64,000 bases of DNA, taken from positions 1 to 64,000 of the forward strand of contig JAPJBO010001032.1 in the NCBI GenBank assembly GCA_030068145.1, given 5' to 3'. Origin of the DNA: Diplonema papillatum (lineage: Eukaryota > Euglenozoa > Diplonemea > Diplonemida > Diplonemidae). The notes beneath the pieces are model-generated. The model saw only the letters and a program-made list of their open reading frames with translations, searched no databases and was not told the origin of the DNA. Positions 1-13,600 of this stretch are shown here, piece by piece. Both the position numbers and the translations under genes were made by a program. The first letter of the stretch is position 1; each line of letters starts with the position of its first letter.

Positions 1-3000
1 CGACGTCTTGGCACCCTTTCTTCACGCAAGCGCCGTCTGCAGTCTCGTTTCCACCCGTTGACCACATGCAACTGGTGTTGTAGTGTCCGCACTCTGCTTC
101 GCTGTCGTGAGTTCCGCAGGTGGTCACTCGGCACATTCCAGGCGGAGCAGACACATCCCATGAACACCGAGGGTGGCTGCTGCACTCGAAGTCGTCTGCG
201 TACATCGTGCACAGCTTGAACGCGCAACCCTCAGCTCCCCAGCTGCAGAGGTCGTCTGCGGTGCAGGCTTCTTTGCCGATGTACCCACACTGCTCGACTA
301 AACACTGCCCCGTTACGCTGCTCCACACGCAGTTGTGCTCGGCGCTGTCCGCCTCGCAGCTCACTTGATTGTCTATTGTGACGCAAGCACGCACCACGCA
401 CGTCGCATTCAGCGTCCACTCGCACCCTGCAGCGGCATCAGAAGAACAGCCGTCTTCTGTAGAGTGTGCACAGGGTCGTTCTGCGCATTGGCCATCGCTC
501 CATTGGCAATCGAAGTCATCACTGCACCGGGGTTCTTCTGTGTAGTGACAGTTCACAACTCGGTGGCAAGTGTGCGTCGTCGAGTTCCAACCACCGGCGC
601 AGTTGTTGGTTGTGTCAGCTTCGCAAGCGAGTTCATCGCAGTGTGCAATGCAAGGCGAAGACTCGCACGTGAGCAACTGGTCAGACCAGGTGCAGCCTCC
701 GTTCTTTAGACAGGTCTTCCGCAGGGTGGCTTGAGCACACGACGTAGATTCATCGACGAGGTACTGGCCCCAAGCATCCATCGGGTCGCACAGCGAAGAC
801 AGAACTTCACCAAGCGTGTCCAAGGTGACAGAGCGAGCACGGCCTTCCTTCGGCTCTGAGACCACGTAGTTGTTCAAGTCGCTGACGGCACCTGCATCGG
901 TGCCAGCTCTGCTCAGGGCGGCGCCGAACACTTCCGCTTGCAACGCGTTGAGCACTGTTTTGTAGCCCCTGTATTCACTCGCATCGTCCAACTCGCCGTT
1001 CACCAACACAATCACGACCTTCTTCCTTCCGTCGACAGGAGACGTTCCCAGCATCTTCCCGGCCTTGTCTAATGCGGCCGACAAGTACTTTTTCGCCTTC
1101 CCAGACCCCTGCGCCAGGGGATTGTCGCTGTGGAAGGTTAGATCCGTGTTGATTTCGGACAAACTGCCCGTCAGCCTGCCGCCGCTGGTTCCCGGATCCG
1201 TGATGCCCGGGGTCAGGATCTGGCGGGAGTCGCCAGCGTCCCATTCCGACGAGCCAGCAAACTGCACGAAGCTTAAACGAGTGGTCTGCGTGTCTGCCAA
1301 TGGCGCGGTCACATCTGCGGTGTCTTTTGACAATGGCAGATGCTTGGCCCATTGCCGGATGATTTCGATGAGACCGTAGAACCCGACTGGGTGGCGGCCG
1401 AAAACGGTTGACATGGAAGCTCCGCCGTCCAGCAGCATGACGATGTCCATCGTCGGGCAGCTGCCGTATTGCTGCAGCGTGCAGTGCGCGCCGGTAGCTG
1501 CCGACACAAAGTAGCAGTCGGTGTCCGCGTTGCACGCGCACTTGTCGTCCGTGCCGAGGAGGTCGCAGCTTTTTTCGACACACTTTTCAGGCGCTCCAAA
1601 CCACATACACCCAGACTCAGCATCGCACGCATCTTTGCCGGCTGCGGTCACGCACGGTCTAACCGCACACACCGCCGGTGATGTACGAACGTCCCATTGG
1701 CAGTCGTCGAACTGGTCGCAGCACTTCTCATTGGCGTATCCTGCACACGGAAGAACCGCGCACTCGCCATTCAACCATTCGCACTGCGGGTCGCCTGCGC
1801 ACGTAGACTCTCCGGCGTGTGCGCACGGCTTCACAATGCAACCTGCGCCGCATGTTTCTTCCCATTCACACATCGACTCGGCGACACAACTCTCCCGATC
1901 ACCTGCCGCGCACTGTTTCGCACTGCACGTCTGATTCACCGTCGACCAGCCACACCCCGTGGCGTCTGCAATGCAGCCCTCTTCATCCTCGTGGTAACAG
2001 GCACGAGTCGCGCAAATACCGGAAGCCACGTCATACAAGCAGTCGCTGTCAGACAAACATACCTCTTCGACAGCCGACACGCATTTGAGTCGGGTTTCCG
2101 GAACGTAGGCAAGACATCTAGCAAGAGTGTCGTCCCATTCACACTCGTCCGTGCACGTCGTCTTTTCGCAGTTGGACGTGCAACGGGAAGGGAGGCACAC
2201 GCTGTACCCTGTGGACCAAGCGCAAGCTGTGTCCGTAGTGCACGTGGATTGTTCGGAGTAGAAAGCGCAGGGTTTGTGGTTGCCATCTGTTGAGATGGCG
2301 GTGGCGTTGAGGAGAAGAGATCCCCACGTTGAAGTTGGGTCGCACAGCGAATTCAAGACTGTGCCCGACAGTTCGTTCAGCGGAACCGATGCGAAATGGT
2401 TGTCACTGGACGCGAGCTGCGCAAGAGCTTTCGTAGCTTGTGTGTCTTCCGGCGTTTCGGAGGAGAAACGATGAACCAACACGACGAAGGTTTGAACGCC
2501 TAGTGCATCTAAACTCGCCCGTGCGTCTGCTACTGACTCGTCATCGAGGGCCCCATCCGCGATTACAATGACGACCTTCTTCCTGCCATCCTTCGGAGAA
2601 TCCATGTTGAAAGTCATCGCGGCTGTGGTCAAGGCGCGGGAGACGAATCGGTCTTGACCCTTGTAGTTTGCCTCGTGCCAGTTCAAATCACCTGCGACCT
2701 CGCCCAAGTCGCCGGACAACTGACCACCGGCCCCTGAAGACCCGGGAGCGGTCGCTACGCTACCTACGACTAAGTTCGCGGTCCTCTTCCCCGCGAACTG
2801 GATCAATGCCACACGCACTCCCGACGTCTCCACCGACTGCGCGCCGATGGATGCCTTCTCCGTCGTCAACGGGGCCTGGCCCACCCAGTCTCGGAGCATT
2901 TCAACGACAGCGTAGAAGCCATGCGGATGCTTGCCGTACGGTACGCCGAAGGCACTTGCCCCGCTGAAGGCGAACACGACATCCATCAGAGGACACAGCG

Positions 3001-6000
3001 CGAAGTCAACAGCGACGCAGGCGCCCTCGCTGGCCCTCCAGAAGCAGTCGGAGTCTTGCTGGCACCTGCACGATTCCATCACTTTGCAGTCCGTTTCGAT
3101 ACACTTCACCGTTTTCGTGTCGTCCCACATGCAGCCGCTGTTCGACTTGCACATGTCCATCGAGTCTTTGAACTTGGCGCAGGCACGTTGCATGCACATC
3201 CCCTCACTAGAGTCAACCGACCAGTGGCACTCCTCTTGGCGCCCGCATGTCAATTCGGAGTTGATGTGTGTGCACAGCTTCTGGGAACACGTCGTCACGT
3301 TCCATTGACAGTACGGATCCGAGTTGCAGAGAGGTTGCGCATCGTATTGGCAGCGCTTGACCTGGCACGACGCAGCTACGACCTCCGCACTGCCTTTACC
3401 CGTGGCGCATTTGTCGCCGACGAAACTCCACGCAAAGTCTCGGACGGTGTCGTCATCTGACACGGTCGAAAACGACACGTTTGCTAACGCTTGCGAGTAA
3501 GACAAAACGGCGAGTCCATTGACAGTGGACAGGGAAAGCGTGCTGCTCGGGGCATCCCAGCTCGCTTGGATACCCAAGGACAGGCAGAGGCGGCAGAAGA
3601 GGGTGTCTTTGCCTTGCTGGTAGCCTTCGGTGATCTTGACGACGAGCGACTCCGTTGACGGGAGCACTGTACTGCACGAGGCGTCCGCGCACAACGAAGC
3701 GGTGCACTGGTGGTCTGGGAAAAGACCGACTTCTGTGAACTTTGCGAACGTTGCCGCGCCTTCCCCAGCAACACCGGCCACGACCCAGCTGCAGGTTGCG
3801 TTGGCCGAGCAAGCCTCCTCCGTCTTGTGTGAGCACTTCCTCTTCTCGCACCCCAACGGGCCTCCTACCCAGACGCAATCGTTCACGTCCGACCGGCAAC
3901 TCTGCTCCGACCCGTGGTAGCACGTCTTCTCACCGCAGGTCAACCCATCGTCGCTTACTGCGCAGCCATCCGTCTCCAAGCACTCGGCAGCTGTCCTTTC
4001 CAGACAAGGCTTGACAACGCGTCTTTCGCATTCTGCCATCGTCTGGTTGTACTTGCATGCGTTCGTGTCGTCTGCGTTACAAGTCAGTTCGTCGGTGTGG
4101 TGGACACACGGCGTTGTCACACACGTCGATTCGTCCAACCAGCTGCAGAATGAGTCTTCCAGACACGTAGATCTTTCAAGGTACACGGTGCACGGGTTGT
4201 GTGTTGGTGATACATCCGCGATGTCTTGTCCGAAACCGGTGTTTGCGTCGCAGAAAGTGTGCAAAGCACCAGAGTAGAGCGAAGAGATGTCTACAGAGGT
4301 CACGTGGACGTCTTTAGGCACGGACACCGTGTTGGTTAGGGATTTGAGAGCCGTCTTGTCAGCGTCGGTTTCAGTCTCGAACCGGCGAACGAAGACACCG
4401 AAGATGCTGGCGCCGATCTTTTCCAAAGCAGAGCGCTGCGATGCTACCTCGCTGGCGTCCGAAATCTCCCCCCCGGCAACGATCAGAACGACCTTCTTCG
4501 ATGCCGTTCTCGTCTGCGAGCCACTGAGAGCCGCCAGAGCTTCTTCCAGGGCTTTTTCCACCTTCGAAGGGCCGGCAGACCCGTAGAACTCGTTCTCGTG
4601 CCAGGTCAAATCGGTGTTCAGCTCAGACAAAACTCCCGAGGGCTGCCCCTGCGCACCTGATGACTCGGTGTTGACCTTTGCCTGCGCACTCGCGCCACCA
4701 GCGAACTGCACGAAGAGGACTTGAGCCCCGCCTGTTGCGCTTGACCCGGCAGCCAAGGGGAACTCGCGCAGCCAGTCTCGGAAGATTTCGAGAATTCCGA
4801 CGAAGGCTTGCGGGTGCTTCCCAAAGGACTGCGAAAGAGCAGACGAGCCGTCGAAAAGGACGACGATGTCGAGGGTTGGGCAAGAGCCGTACTGAACTTC
4901 CGTGCACGAACCTTCGTTGGTGTTCCAGAAGCAGTTCGAGTCTGTACGGCAAGCGTGCGACTTGCCGTGGTACTTGCATCTGAACTCCTCACAGGAACGC
5001 ATGGTCGCATCATACGTGCACCCAGCGTCACCATTGCACACCGTCGCACCTTCAGCCGTGAGCGAAGAGCAATGCTCCGTCCCGCAAACAGCGGTGCTAG
5101 CACTCGTGTCCCACTTACAACCTGTGTGTTGGTTGCAGCACATCTCGCTTCCCCCAAAGCGGCCACACGTCGATAACTGGCACACGTCGGAGACCCATTC
5201 GCATTGGAAGTTCGACGTGCACACGCCGCGCGACGCTTGCATAGCTCCCGCCTCGCACAGGTTTTCCTCACATGTCTCACTGCAGCCGTCCCACATGCAC
5301 GCACCATCTGCGGTGCAGTCCTCACTCGCTGTGTAACTGCACGGCTTGATGATACACTTTTTGTCAAGTCTGAGCCATTTGCACCCTGCACCGTCCGCGT
5401 CACACTCGGGCTCAGTGGTGTGGTAACACTTCCGAACGCCGCATTCATTCATGGAAGCACTCCACGAGCACATCTCATCGTCTTTGCAGATTGACTCGTC
5501 CGTGTGTCTGCAGGGTATGGTCTTCCAGCAGCCTTCCAAGTTGTTCACTGCAACCCACTGGCACTCGTTTGCTTGGTCCTTAGTGCACTCTGTAGCATCG
5601 CAGTAGGAGAGACACGGCGACTCGATGCAGGTGAGACTCGTTGTGTATATGCACCCGATGTCGGCTGTGCAATCATCTTTGTCGACCCGTCTCGCGCACG
5701 GAATGTGATTGACCGTCTGGTTCGTGGGCGCAAGCACGGCGCCCCACGTGGAACTAGGGTTGCAGATGGCACCCAAGACGTCTGAATACAATGCGTCGAG
5801 TTGAACGCTGACAAAGTGGTCGCTAGCAGGTTCACTTGTGATGGAAGAAAGAGACATGGCGAGAGAATCACTGTCAGAGTACGTAGAAGTTCTCCTGAGG
5901 AGACACCCAAAAACTTCGACGTTGAGACTGCGGAGTGCCGCAATCGCGTCCGCCGAGCCTTCGACGCCTTCGATTTTTGTGTCTGACAGCACAATCAGCA

Positions 6001-7626
6001 CACGCTTCCTCCCCGCAGCCGAGTCTGCGCTGAACAAATCCGCAGCCCGGCCCAGCCCTGTGGTCACGATGTTCCCACCTTGCAGGAAGTTGTCCTCGTG
6101 CCATATCAAATCACCGGTCAACTCCGAGCGCTTGCCGGAAAAGCTGCCTGACGCGCCGACTCCTGCCGGGGTCTGAATCGCGTTTTTAGCGGGAGTTCCA
6201 CTAAACTGGATAAAAGCCAGCCGCATGCCGCCATTGGCTGCCGTCGACTGCTTTCCGACGGCACTGCCCTCGCTGGTCAATGGAAGCGCGGTGACCCAGT
6301 CACGCAGGGTTTCGATGATGGCATAAAACCCTTTGGGGTGGCGCGCGAAAGCTCCGGACAGCGAAACGCTCCCGCTGAGGAGGACGGTGATGTCCATGGC
6401 AGGGCACGTGCCGAACTCTTCTCCAACGCAGCGGCCTTGTGATCCGAGGGCAACCCAGGCGCACGTTTTTTCTTGCTCGCAGGCGCACCGTTCGTCGACA
6501 ATCGAGCAGTCTTTGTCAACACAAGCCCCGGCATTCCACATGCACACGTCCTCGACCAAGCACTCTCTCTCGGTCTCGAGCAACGGGCATCGGCGCAGCA
6601 CGCACCCGGCGTCTGCGGAATCGACGCTGTACTCGCACGCCTCGTCACGGTTGCAGGATTTTTCACTTGGATACTCCACGCACGGAGCGACTGTGCACGG
6701 GTCCATATTACCGCCAACCCAAAGGCAAGCGGCATCGTCCGTACATTTAGAAGCATCGGTGTACTCACAGCGCAACAACGCGCAGTGTCCCATGACCAAG
6801 TCGACGGTATGAGGACCAGTCGTGCACGTGGTTGCGTCAGAGCCGTCTGCCGTTGTTCCGAAGCGCCAGGAGAGCGTTCGCTTGCTGGCATCGTCTGTTT
6901 GCGTGATGAAAGACAGACCGGCCAGCGCGGTCAAGAGGGAGCGCGAGGTGGCGGGCCCCATTTGCAGGACGCCCGTCTCCTTGTTGAAATTCAACGAAAC
7001 GTTGGCCGCTGAACACGTCGCGCACGCCAACGAGTCCTTTTCCGGAAGGTACCCCTTCACAAACTCAACACGTATCCCGGGTTGCGGGGCATCGCATGTG
7101 AAACAGCCAATGGTGAAGCATGTCACGTTCTCGAACGGGAAGATAGCAGTGGACATCTCGTATACTAAGGCGGCGGTGGCAGCTGACGGAGAGTACGATG
7201 ACCACACGCACGCCGCGTCTTCTTCGCAGACTGTCTTCTTGGCGGTGACGCAAGGTGTCTTGTAGCACATCGGGTCGCTTTCTTTGTCCCAGGTGCAGCC
7301 CGCCAGATCCTCAAGACACGGCTTCTCAGTGTCATGCAAACACGGCGCGACTGTACACACGGCTGCGCCTGCCACAGCATAGTCCGTCGAAGGAGCCGGG
7401 CACACACACACCCAATCGTCTCGGACGGATGCTGTTGTGTTGGGGTCGTAGCAGGTCTGCTGGCAATCAAGTGTGCCTGTTCTGCAGTTCTCGATGCATG
7501 TTTCAGCATTGGTGGTGCATTCGTCATACGTGGAGCAGTCCGCCGGTGCAAGCCGGCCTTTTCCTGTTAGCGGAGGGTAGCAGTGGCATTCCCAGTCGTT
7601 CAGGCTAAGCATGTCCTTGTTCGTTC
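1..7626 (-). CDS. Giant VWA/EGF-repeat protein, continuation after frameshift, open at left edge
   Basis: Minus-strand translation after the frameshift resumes in the middle of an EGF-like repeat (KDMLSLNDWECHC), and the spans I translated carry the same protein to position 1. The last EGF-like units are followed by CxW Cys-rich repeats and four further VWA-like domains at about 6,405-5,740, 4,885-4,230, 2,985-2,330 and 1,455-780. Two segments, near 7,150-6,850 and 3,750-3,450, have a cadherin-like pattern (GY..GKD.L, then L.ALA.L.F....DD.S.R...W.F). The metal-site motif is SGSVS, DGSSA, SGASA and DGGAS in the four VWA domains, so none keeps a perfect DxSxS. The frame opens just after a TGA at ~7,626, and a single missing or extra base would join it to the upstream part. 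It is either a broken gene or an assembly error. Together the two parts exceed 6,200 codons. Confidence 0.8.
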
Positions 7627-10600
7627 AACGCACGCTTGGCCCATGTTGCTGCACGTATCCTCAGCACACGTCGGGCAGCTTGCAGTGCACTCATCAAGCA
7701 GACACGTAGTAGCTCCTTGCTGGCCTGGCTCGCCCGTCGTACCATTCGGACACATGCAAATCCAATTGGCGTCAGCAGTTCGGTTCTCATCCAGGCAAAT
7801 CTGTTGCATCGACTCGCAGGCGAGAACCGTTGTGCACTCGTCTATTAGGCACTCAGCGGCTTCTCCAACGGCACTACCGTAGGCCGGTGAATCACACGAG
7901 CACACGAAATCAGGAACTTCTCCACACGTCGTGTTGACGTCCTCGCACGACTGGTTTGCTGCCAGGCAGGTATCGTCGGTCTCACACTCGTTGCACACAC
8001 ACTCAGCAGCATTGGCCATGGCCTCCCCTTTCGCGGGTGCTACGCATGTGCACGTCCAGTCATTGGTATAGTCTACTTCCATGTTTGGGTCGTTGCAGGT
8101 CTGCCCGACACTGTCGCACGTTCCATTTGCGCAGTGCGTACACGATGTGTTACACTCGTTCAGAAAGCACGTCGCAGGGCCCATCACCTCAGTGCCGACA
8201 GCTGGCTCCGGGCAGTGGCATTCCCAGTCATCTGCCACTGTTTGGTTCGGGTCGAAACAAGTCTGCCCCTTCGTTAAACACGTGCCGTTATACTGCTTGC
8301 ACTCGTTCGTCAAGCACACAGCCGCACTCGCAGTCCCGGTGCCCACAGCGGGCAATGCGCAGGTGCACGTAAAGTCGTCAAGCTTGTCACACGACTTGTC
8401 CGCATCGAAGCAGCTCTGCCCTTCAGATTGGCACACGTCAAACATCAGACACTCGTCGCAAACACAGACAGCCGCGTTTGTGACGGCAGACCCAACTCCA
8501 GGAAATTTGCAACTGCACGTCCAGTCTGAGGTCATCAAACTGCTCGTGTTCCCTTCTGAGCATATCTGGTCTGCGTCGGTGCACGTGTTGTTCGAACACG
8601 TTTCGCACTCCTTCGCGCACTCATCCAGCACACAATACGCGGCTTCCATTCTGCCTTCCCCCTCGCTGGGACTCTTGCACTGACAAATCCAATTGTTCAA
8701 CACCAGATGGTCGCTGTCAATGCAGTCCTGACCGACCGCAGAACAAATCGACGCGTACTGTTTGCACTCGTCAAGTGTGCACGTGGCGTTCGTACCGACC
8801 GCGCTTCCGGTGTAAGGGGACGGGCATATGCACTGGAAATCTGGAGCGGTGTTGCAGGTCTGCACATTGTCCCTGCAGTCTTGTCCAAAGGGCTGGCAAG
8901 CATTGATCCCGATGGAACATTCGTCGCAGACACACGTGGCTGCTTTAGCAGTCGCGGAGCCTACCCCAATTGAGCAGGTGCATGTCCAGTCCGATGTGGA
9001 AGTAGCATTGGTGTCTGGGTCGTGGCATGTTTGTTTATCCGTTTGCTGTGTGCACGTTCCGTTCGCGCAGTGTGAACATGTTTCATTGCACTCGTTCAGA
9101 ATGCACGTCGCGGGTTCTCCGACGGCTGATCCATGCGAAGGGGGAGGGCATTTGCAGAACCAGTCCCCATTCTTCAAAAAGTCAGGATCCTCGCACTTCT
9201 GCCCACCGCACAGTTGGTTATCTTGGCATTCGTCGAGCTGGCAGTCGGCAGCAACGTTGTTCGCCGAGCCGAAACTGGGGGCACGACAGGTGCAGACGTA
9301 GTTCGGTTTTTGCAGTTTGCTGCATGACGTCTCGAGGTCGTTGCAGTCCTGACCCGCGTTGGTGCACGTGCTGTAAAGTAGGCACTCGTTGCACACGCAC
9401 TCAGCCGGTTTCGCAGTGGCGTTGCCGACCCCTGGCTCCTGACAAAGGCACATCCAATCACGACGAGACTGCGAGCTGTTATCCATGTCGATACAAAGCT
9501 GTGCTTCTTCTTCGCACGCTCCATTTTCGCAGTGCGGGCACGATTCTTCACACTCATCTAGGACGCACGCCGCTGCGCTCATGTTGCTCGTTCCGTGTGA
9601 CGGGAGAGGGCAAGTGCAAGACCAGGTGTTTTCGGTTGTCAATTCATAGTCGGTGCAAGTCTGGTTCATCGCTTGACAGACGTATCCATTTTGTTTGCAC
9701 TCGTCCATCTCACACACCGCAGCCCCCGCAGTTCCCACACCCTGCCAAGGTAACTTGCACGAGCACGTGAAGTCGCCACCACCGCAAGTGTGGTTCGAGT
9801 CAGTACAGATCTGATCGGCCAGATCGCACTCCAGAGTGTCCAAACACTCGTCGCATTTGCAGTCAGCCGGAGCTTGTGTTGCTTTACCGGTACCGACGTT
9901 GCACTCACACGTCCAGTCTCCGAGAGACGTAATTGCGATGTCCGGGTCATTGCACTTCTGTCCTGCGTTTTCGCACGCCGAATTCTCGCACGAGTCACAG
10001 ATGGCGGCACACTCGTCCAACGAACATTCTGCGGCTTGCATCAACGCAGAACCTGTCGCATTCGGCAAACACACGCATTGCCAAGTGTCAAGGTTGACAA
10101 GATCCGGATCGTAGCAGTTCTGCTTCTTGTTCGTGCATGCCAACTCGTGCTCGGCACACTCGTCCCATTTGCAAACGGCGACAGCGGCTTCTGCAACGCC
10201 CGTAAACGGGTCTTGACAGGTGCAGGTGTAGTCCTTGGCGCCCCCGTCGGCGCATGTCAAATTCCCGTCGTTGCACGTTTGGTTCGCGGAACTGCAGATG
10301 ACGTCTGTCACGCACTCATCGCAGTCACACGACGCAGCCCGGGCCGTCGCTTTCCCAACTCCAGGGAACCTGCACTCACAGAACCAGTCATGAGACGATT
10401 CCAAACGAGTGTCGGGGTCGGTGCAGTCTTGCTTGGCACTTGCACACGTATCGTTTTCGCAGTGCTTGCAGTCCTTCAAACACTCGTCAAGTGTGCAGCT
10501 CGACACAGCCATCAGCGCGGAGCCGTTGGCTGGCATAGGGCAGTGGCATACCCACGTTCCGTTGGTCATCTTGTCGTCGTCAACGCACGTTTGACCGCTT

Positions 10601-13600
10601 AGCGCGCACGTGTCCCCAAACTCGACACACTCGTCAATGGTGCACATCGCAACTGCCTCTCCGATAGCAGTCCCATTAGACCCGGGCGGGCACGTGCAAA
10701 CAAAGTCAGGCTGCACGTTGTTGCACGTGGTGTCTGCATCGTAGCAGCTTTGCCACGCGTCCGGACAGTCGCTGTACAGCAGACACTCATCGCAAACGCA
10801 CAACGCTGCTTTGGCGGTCGCGTCTCCAACCCCGGGCGAGGGACAGGTGCACGTCCAGTCCGAAAGGGAGTTGACATCCGTATCCGGATCTACGCAGGTC
10901 TGGTTCACTGAGGTGCACGCACCCTTCGAGCATGATGGGCAGACTGCAAGGCACTCGTCAACTACACAAGCCGGAGCTGGTGTCGCCGTGGACGCAAGCG
11001 TAGTGGACGGGAAAGGGCACTGGCACTGCCAGTCGTGCAGCGTGGTCAAATTTAAGTCTGTACACGTCTGACCCTCTATTTCGCACAAGTTTGGCTGGTT
11101 CGGGTATTCGTTCGTGATCGCGCATGTCGAGCAATTTGTCTCGCACTCGTTCACCTCGCAGAGAATGTCCGAACTGTTGACAGCCGTTTCTCCCTTGAAC
11201 GGAGTCACGCACGAGCACTCCCAATCACCCAATGAATGGATATCGGTATCCGGGTCCCAGCACAGGTGCCCCTTCGCGAGACACAGAAGCGCCTCGGGGT
11301 CTGTTTCACACTCACCTTGGTAAGAACAAAGCGTTGGTCCCGTTACTGTAGAGTTGTTCTCGAGGGCGGGTGGCGATATGCAGTTGCACTCCCAGTCGTC
11401 CAAGCTGAATACCTCGGTGTCGACGTCGACACATTCCTGGGTGTGGTTCAGGCATACGTTCTCGTTTTCAGGTACCGAGCACTCGTCGTACAAACAAAAG
11501 TCAACTGCGCTCGTTTTGTTCAAACCGAGCGAAGGAGAGGGGCAGCGGCACCACCAGTCATTAGTCGAAGAGGCAGTCGTATTCGGGTCATCGCACAGCT
11601 GCGATGCACCGGAGCATATGGTGTTGGCGCAGTGAGGGCAGGTCGTATTGCACTCGTTCAAAGTACAGTGGGACACACTGGTGAACGCATGTCCGACACT
11701 GGGCTCAGGACAGCGGCACAACCAGTCGGACAGCGACTTCCAGCTGGAATCCGGGTCCTCGCAGCTCTGCCCTGCGGTCGCACACAGGTCCTCTTCGCAG
11801 GATGCGCAGGTTTTCTCACACTCATTGATCTCACAGTGACTGATACCGGCTGTTGCGTTTCCTTCAAACGGAAGCGGGCACCAGCATACCCAGTCACTGT
11901 ACGTCTCCCAGTTCGGATCTTCGCACGTTTGGTTCGCACTGGCGCACGTGGCGTTGAAGCTCAGGCACTCGTCGTATGCGCATATGTCCGCGGCGCTCGC
12001 GACGGCTTTCTGCATCGCTGGAGGCACGCACGAGCAGATCCAGTCCGACAGAGATTCGGATCTGGGTTCCGGGTCGTAGCACGTTTGTCCTGCGTCTGTG
12101 CACGTTTGGTTCGAGCACGTGGCGCAAGTCACACTGCACTCGTCAAGTGGACAGTCTGCGAGGTTGTAAATCGCAGAAATAGTTGAAGGCGCTGGGCACG
12201 AACAAGCCCAGTCTTGTCTCGAGAGGGCGCTGATGTTGAGGTCGGTACACGTCTCCTCAACGGCACCGGTTTCACACATGCTGTTCTCGCACGTGCCGCA
12301 CGTGACCTCACACTCGTCAATGGTGCATTCTGCCAACTCCATGGTGCCTCTTCCGGACAACGGGTCGTTGCAGACGCATTCCCAGTTGTAATGTGCAGCT
12401 TGATCTAAGTCTTCACACGTCTGGTTACCCCTTGTGCACGTCGAGTTGTGGATCGTGCACTCATCAATTGAGCACGAAACAACCGCAGCAGCGGTTTGCG
12501 TGTAGTTCGCAGGAGCAGCGCACCTGCAGAACCAATCGGACAACGAGCTAGAGGATGGACCAGGGTCTGTGCACGTTTGATCGCCGTCGCCACGAACACA
12601 GGTACCGTTGGCGCATGTTGCGCACATGGTGTCTTCACATTCGTTGAGGGGACACGAGGCGAGGTTGGTGTAGCCCGTGTTGTTCGAAGGTGCTTGGCAT
12701 GCACAGATCCAGTCGGATTGAGAGTCCGAGCTGTGGTCCGGATCATGGCAGATCTGAACGGGGTACGCTGATGAGCACATGTCGCGCTCGCACGTCTGAC
12801 AGTTCTCCTCGCATTCGTCGATGGTACAATTCACAGCACTGCCAGTCGCGTGTCCTGACAACGGCCAAACGCACCTGCACATCCAGTCATCAGTCACGGA
12901 CTCATCCGGATCCACGCACTCCTGCCCTGCCACCATGCAGATCATGTTGTAACGGGAAATGTCACACTCGTTTGTATCGCACGTTGCCGCTGCCGCTGCA
13001 GTAGCAGTCGCGTTCGATGGGAACGGGCAACTGCAGACCCAGTCAGACAGAGAGCTGGTCATCGCGACAGGGTCACTGCAGTTCTGCCCGCTCTGGGCAC
13101 ACGTTCCATTCGCACAGGTTGAACATCCGTCGACGATGCACTCGTCTCTTGGGCAATCCGCTTTGTTGACTGTGGCAAATCGTGTCGAAGGGAATGGACA
13201 CGTACACGTCCAATCCGACAGTGACAGCGAGCTGTTGTTTGGGTCATCGCACGTTTCGATCGGGTCCCCCGTCGAGCACAGGCCTTCCTCGCACGATTCG
13301 CAGCTCGATACGCACTCGTCAACAAAGCAAGCTGCCACCTTCGACGTTTCTTCTCCGCTCAAAGGAGAACGGCACGCACACATCCAATCGTGCGGAATAG
13401 ATGCGTTGACGTCATAACAAGTTTGGTTTGCAGCCTCGCACGTAGGAGCGTGGATTTCACACTCGTCTCTGTCGCACGAGGCAACAGCAGCAGCTTGCTC
13501 AGTCGCATTCGACGGGTACTGGCAAGTGCAATTCCAGTCTGAAAGAGAGCTCGTCATCGGGAAAGGGTCATAGCAGGTCTGCGATGCATTCGCGCAAGCG

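Noticed and set aside
11236-12186. 316-codon plus-strand frame
   Set aside because: It is a shadow of the EGF-like repeat array on the minus strand; no domain pattern of its own.
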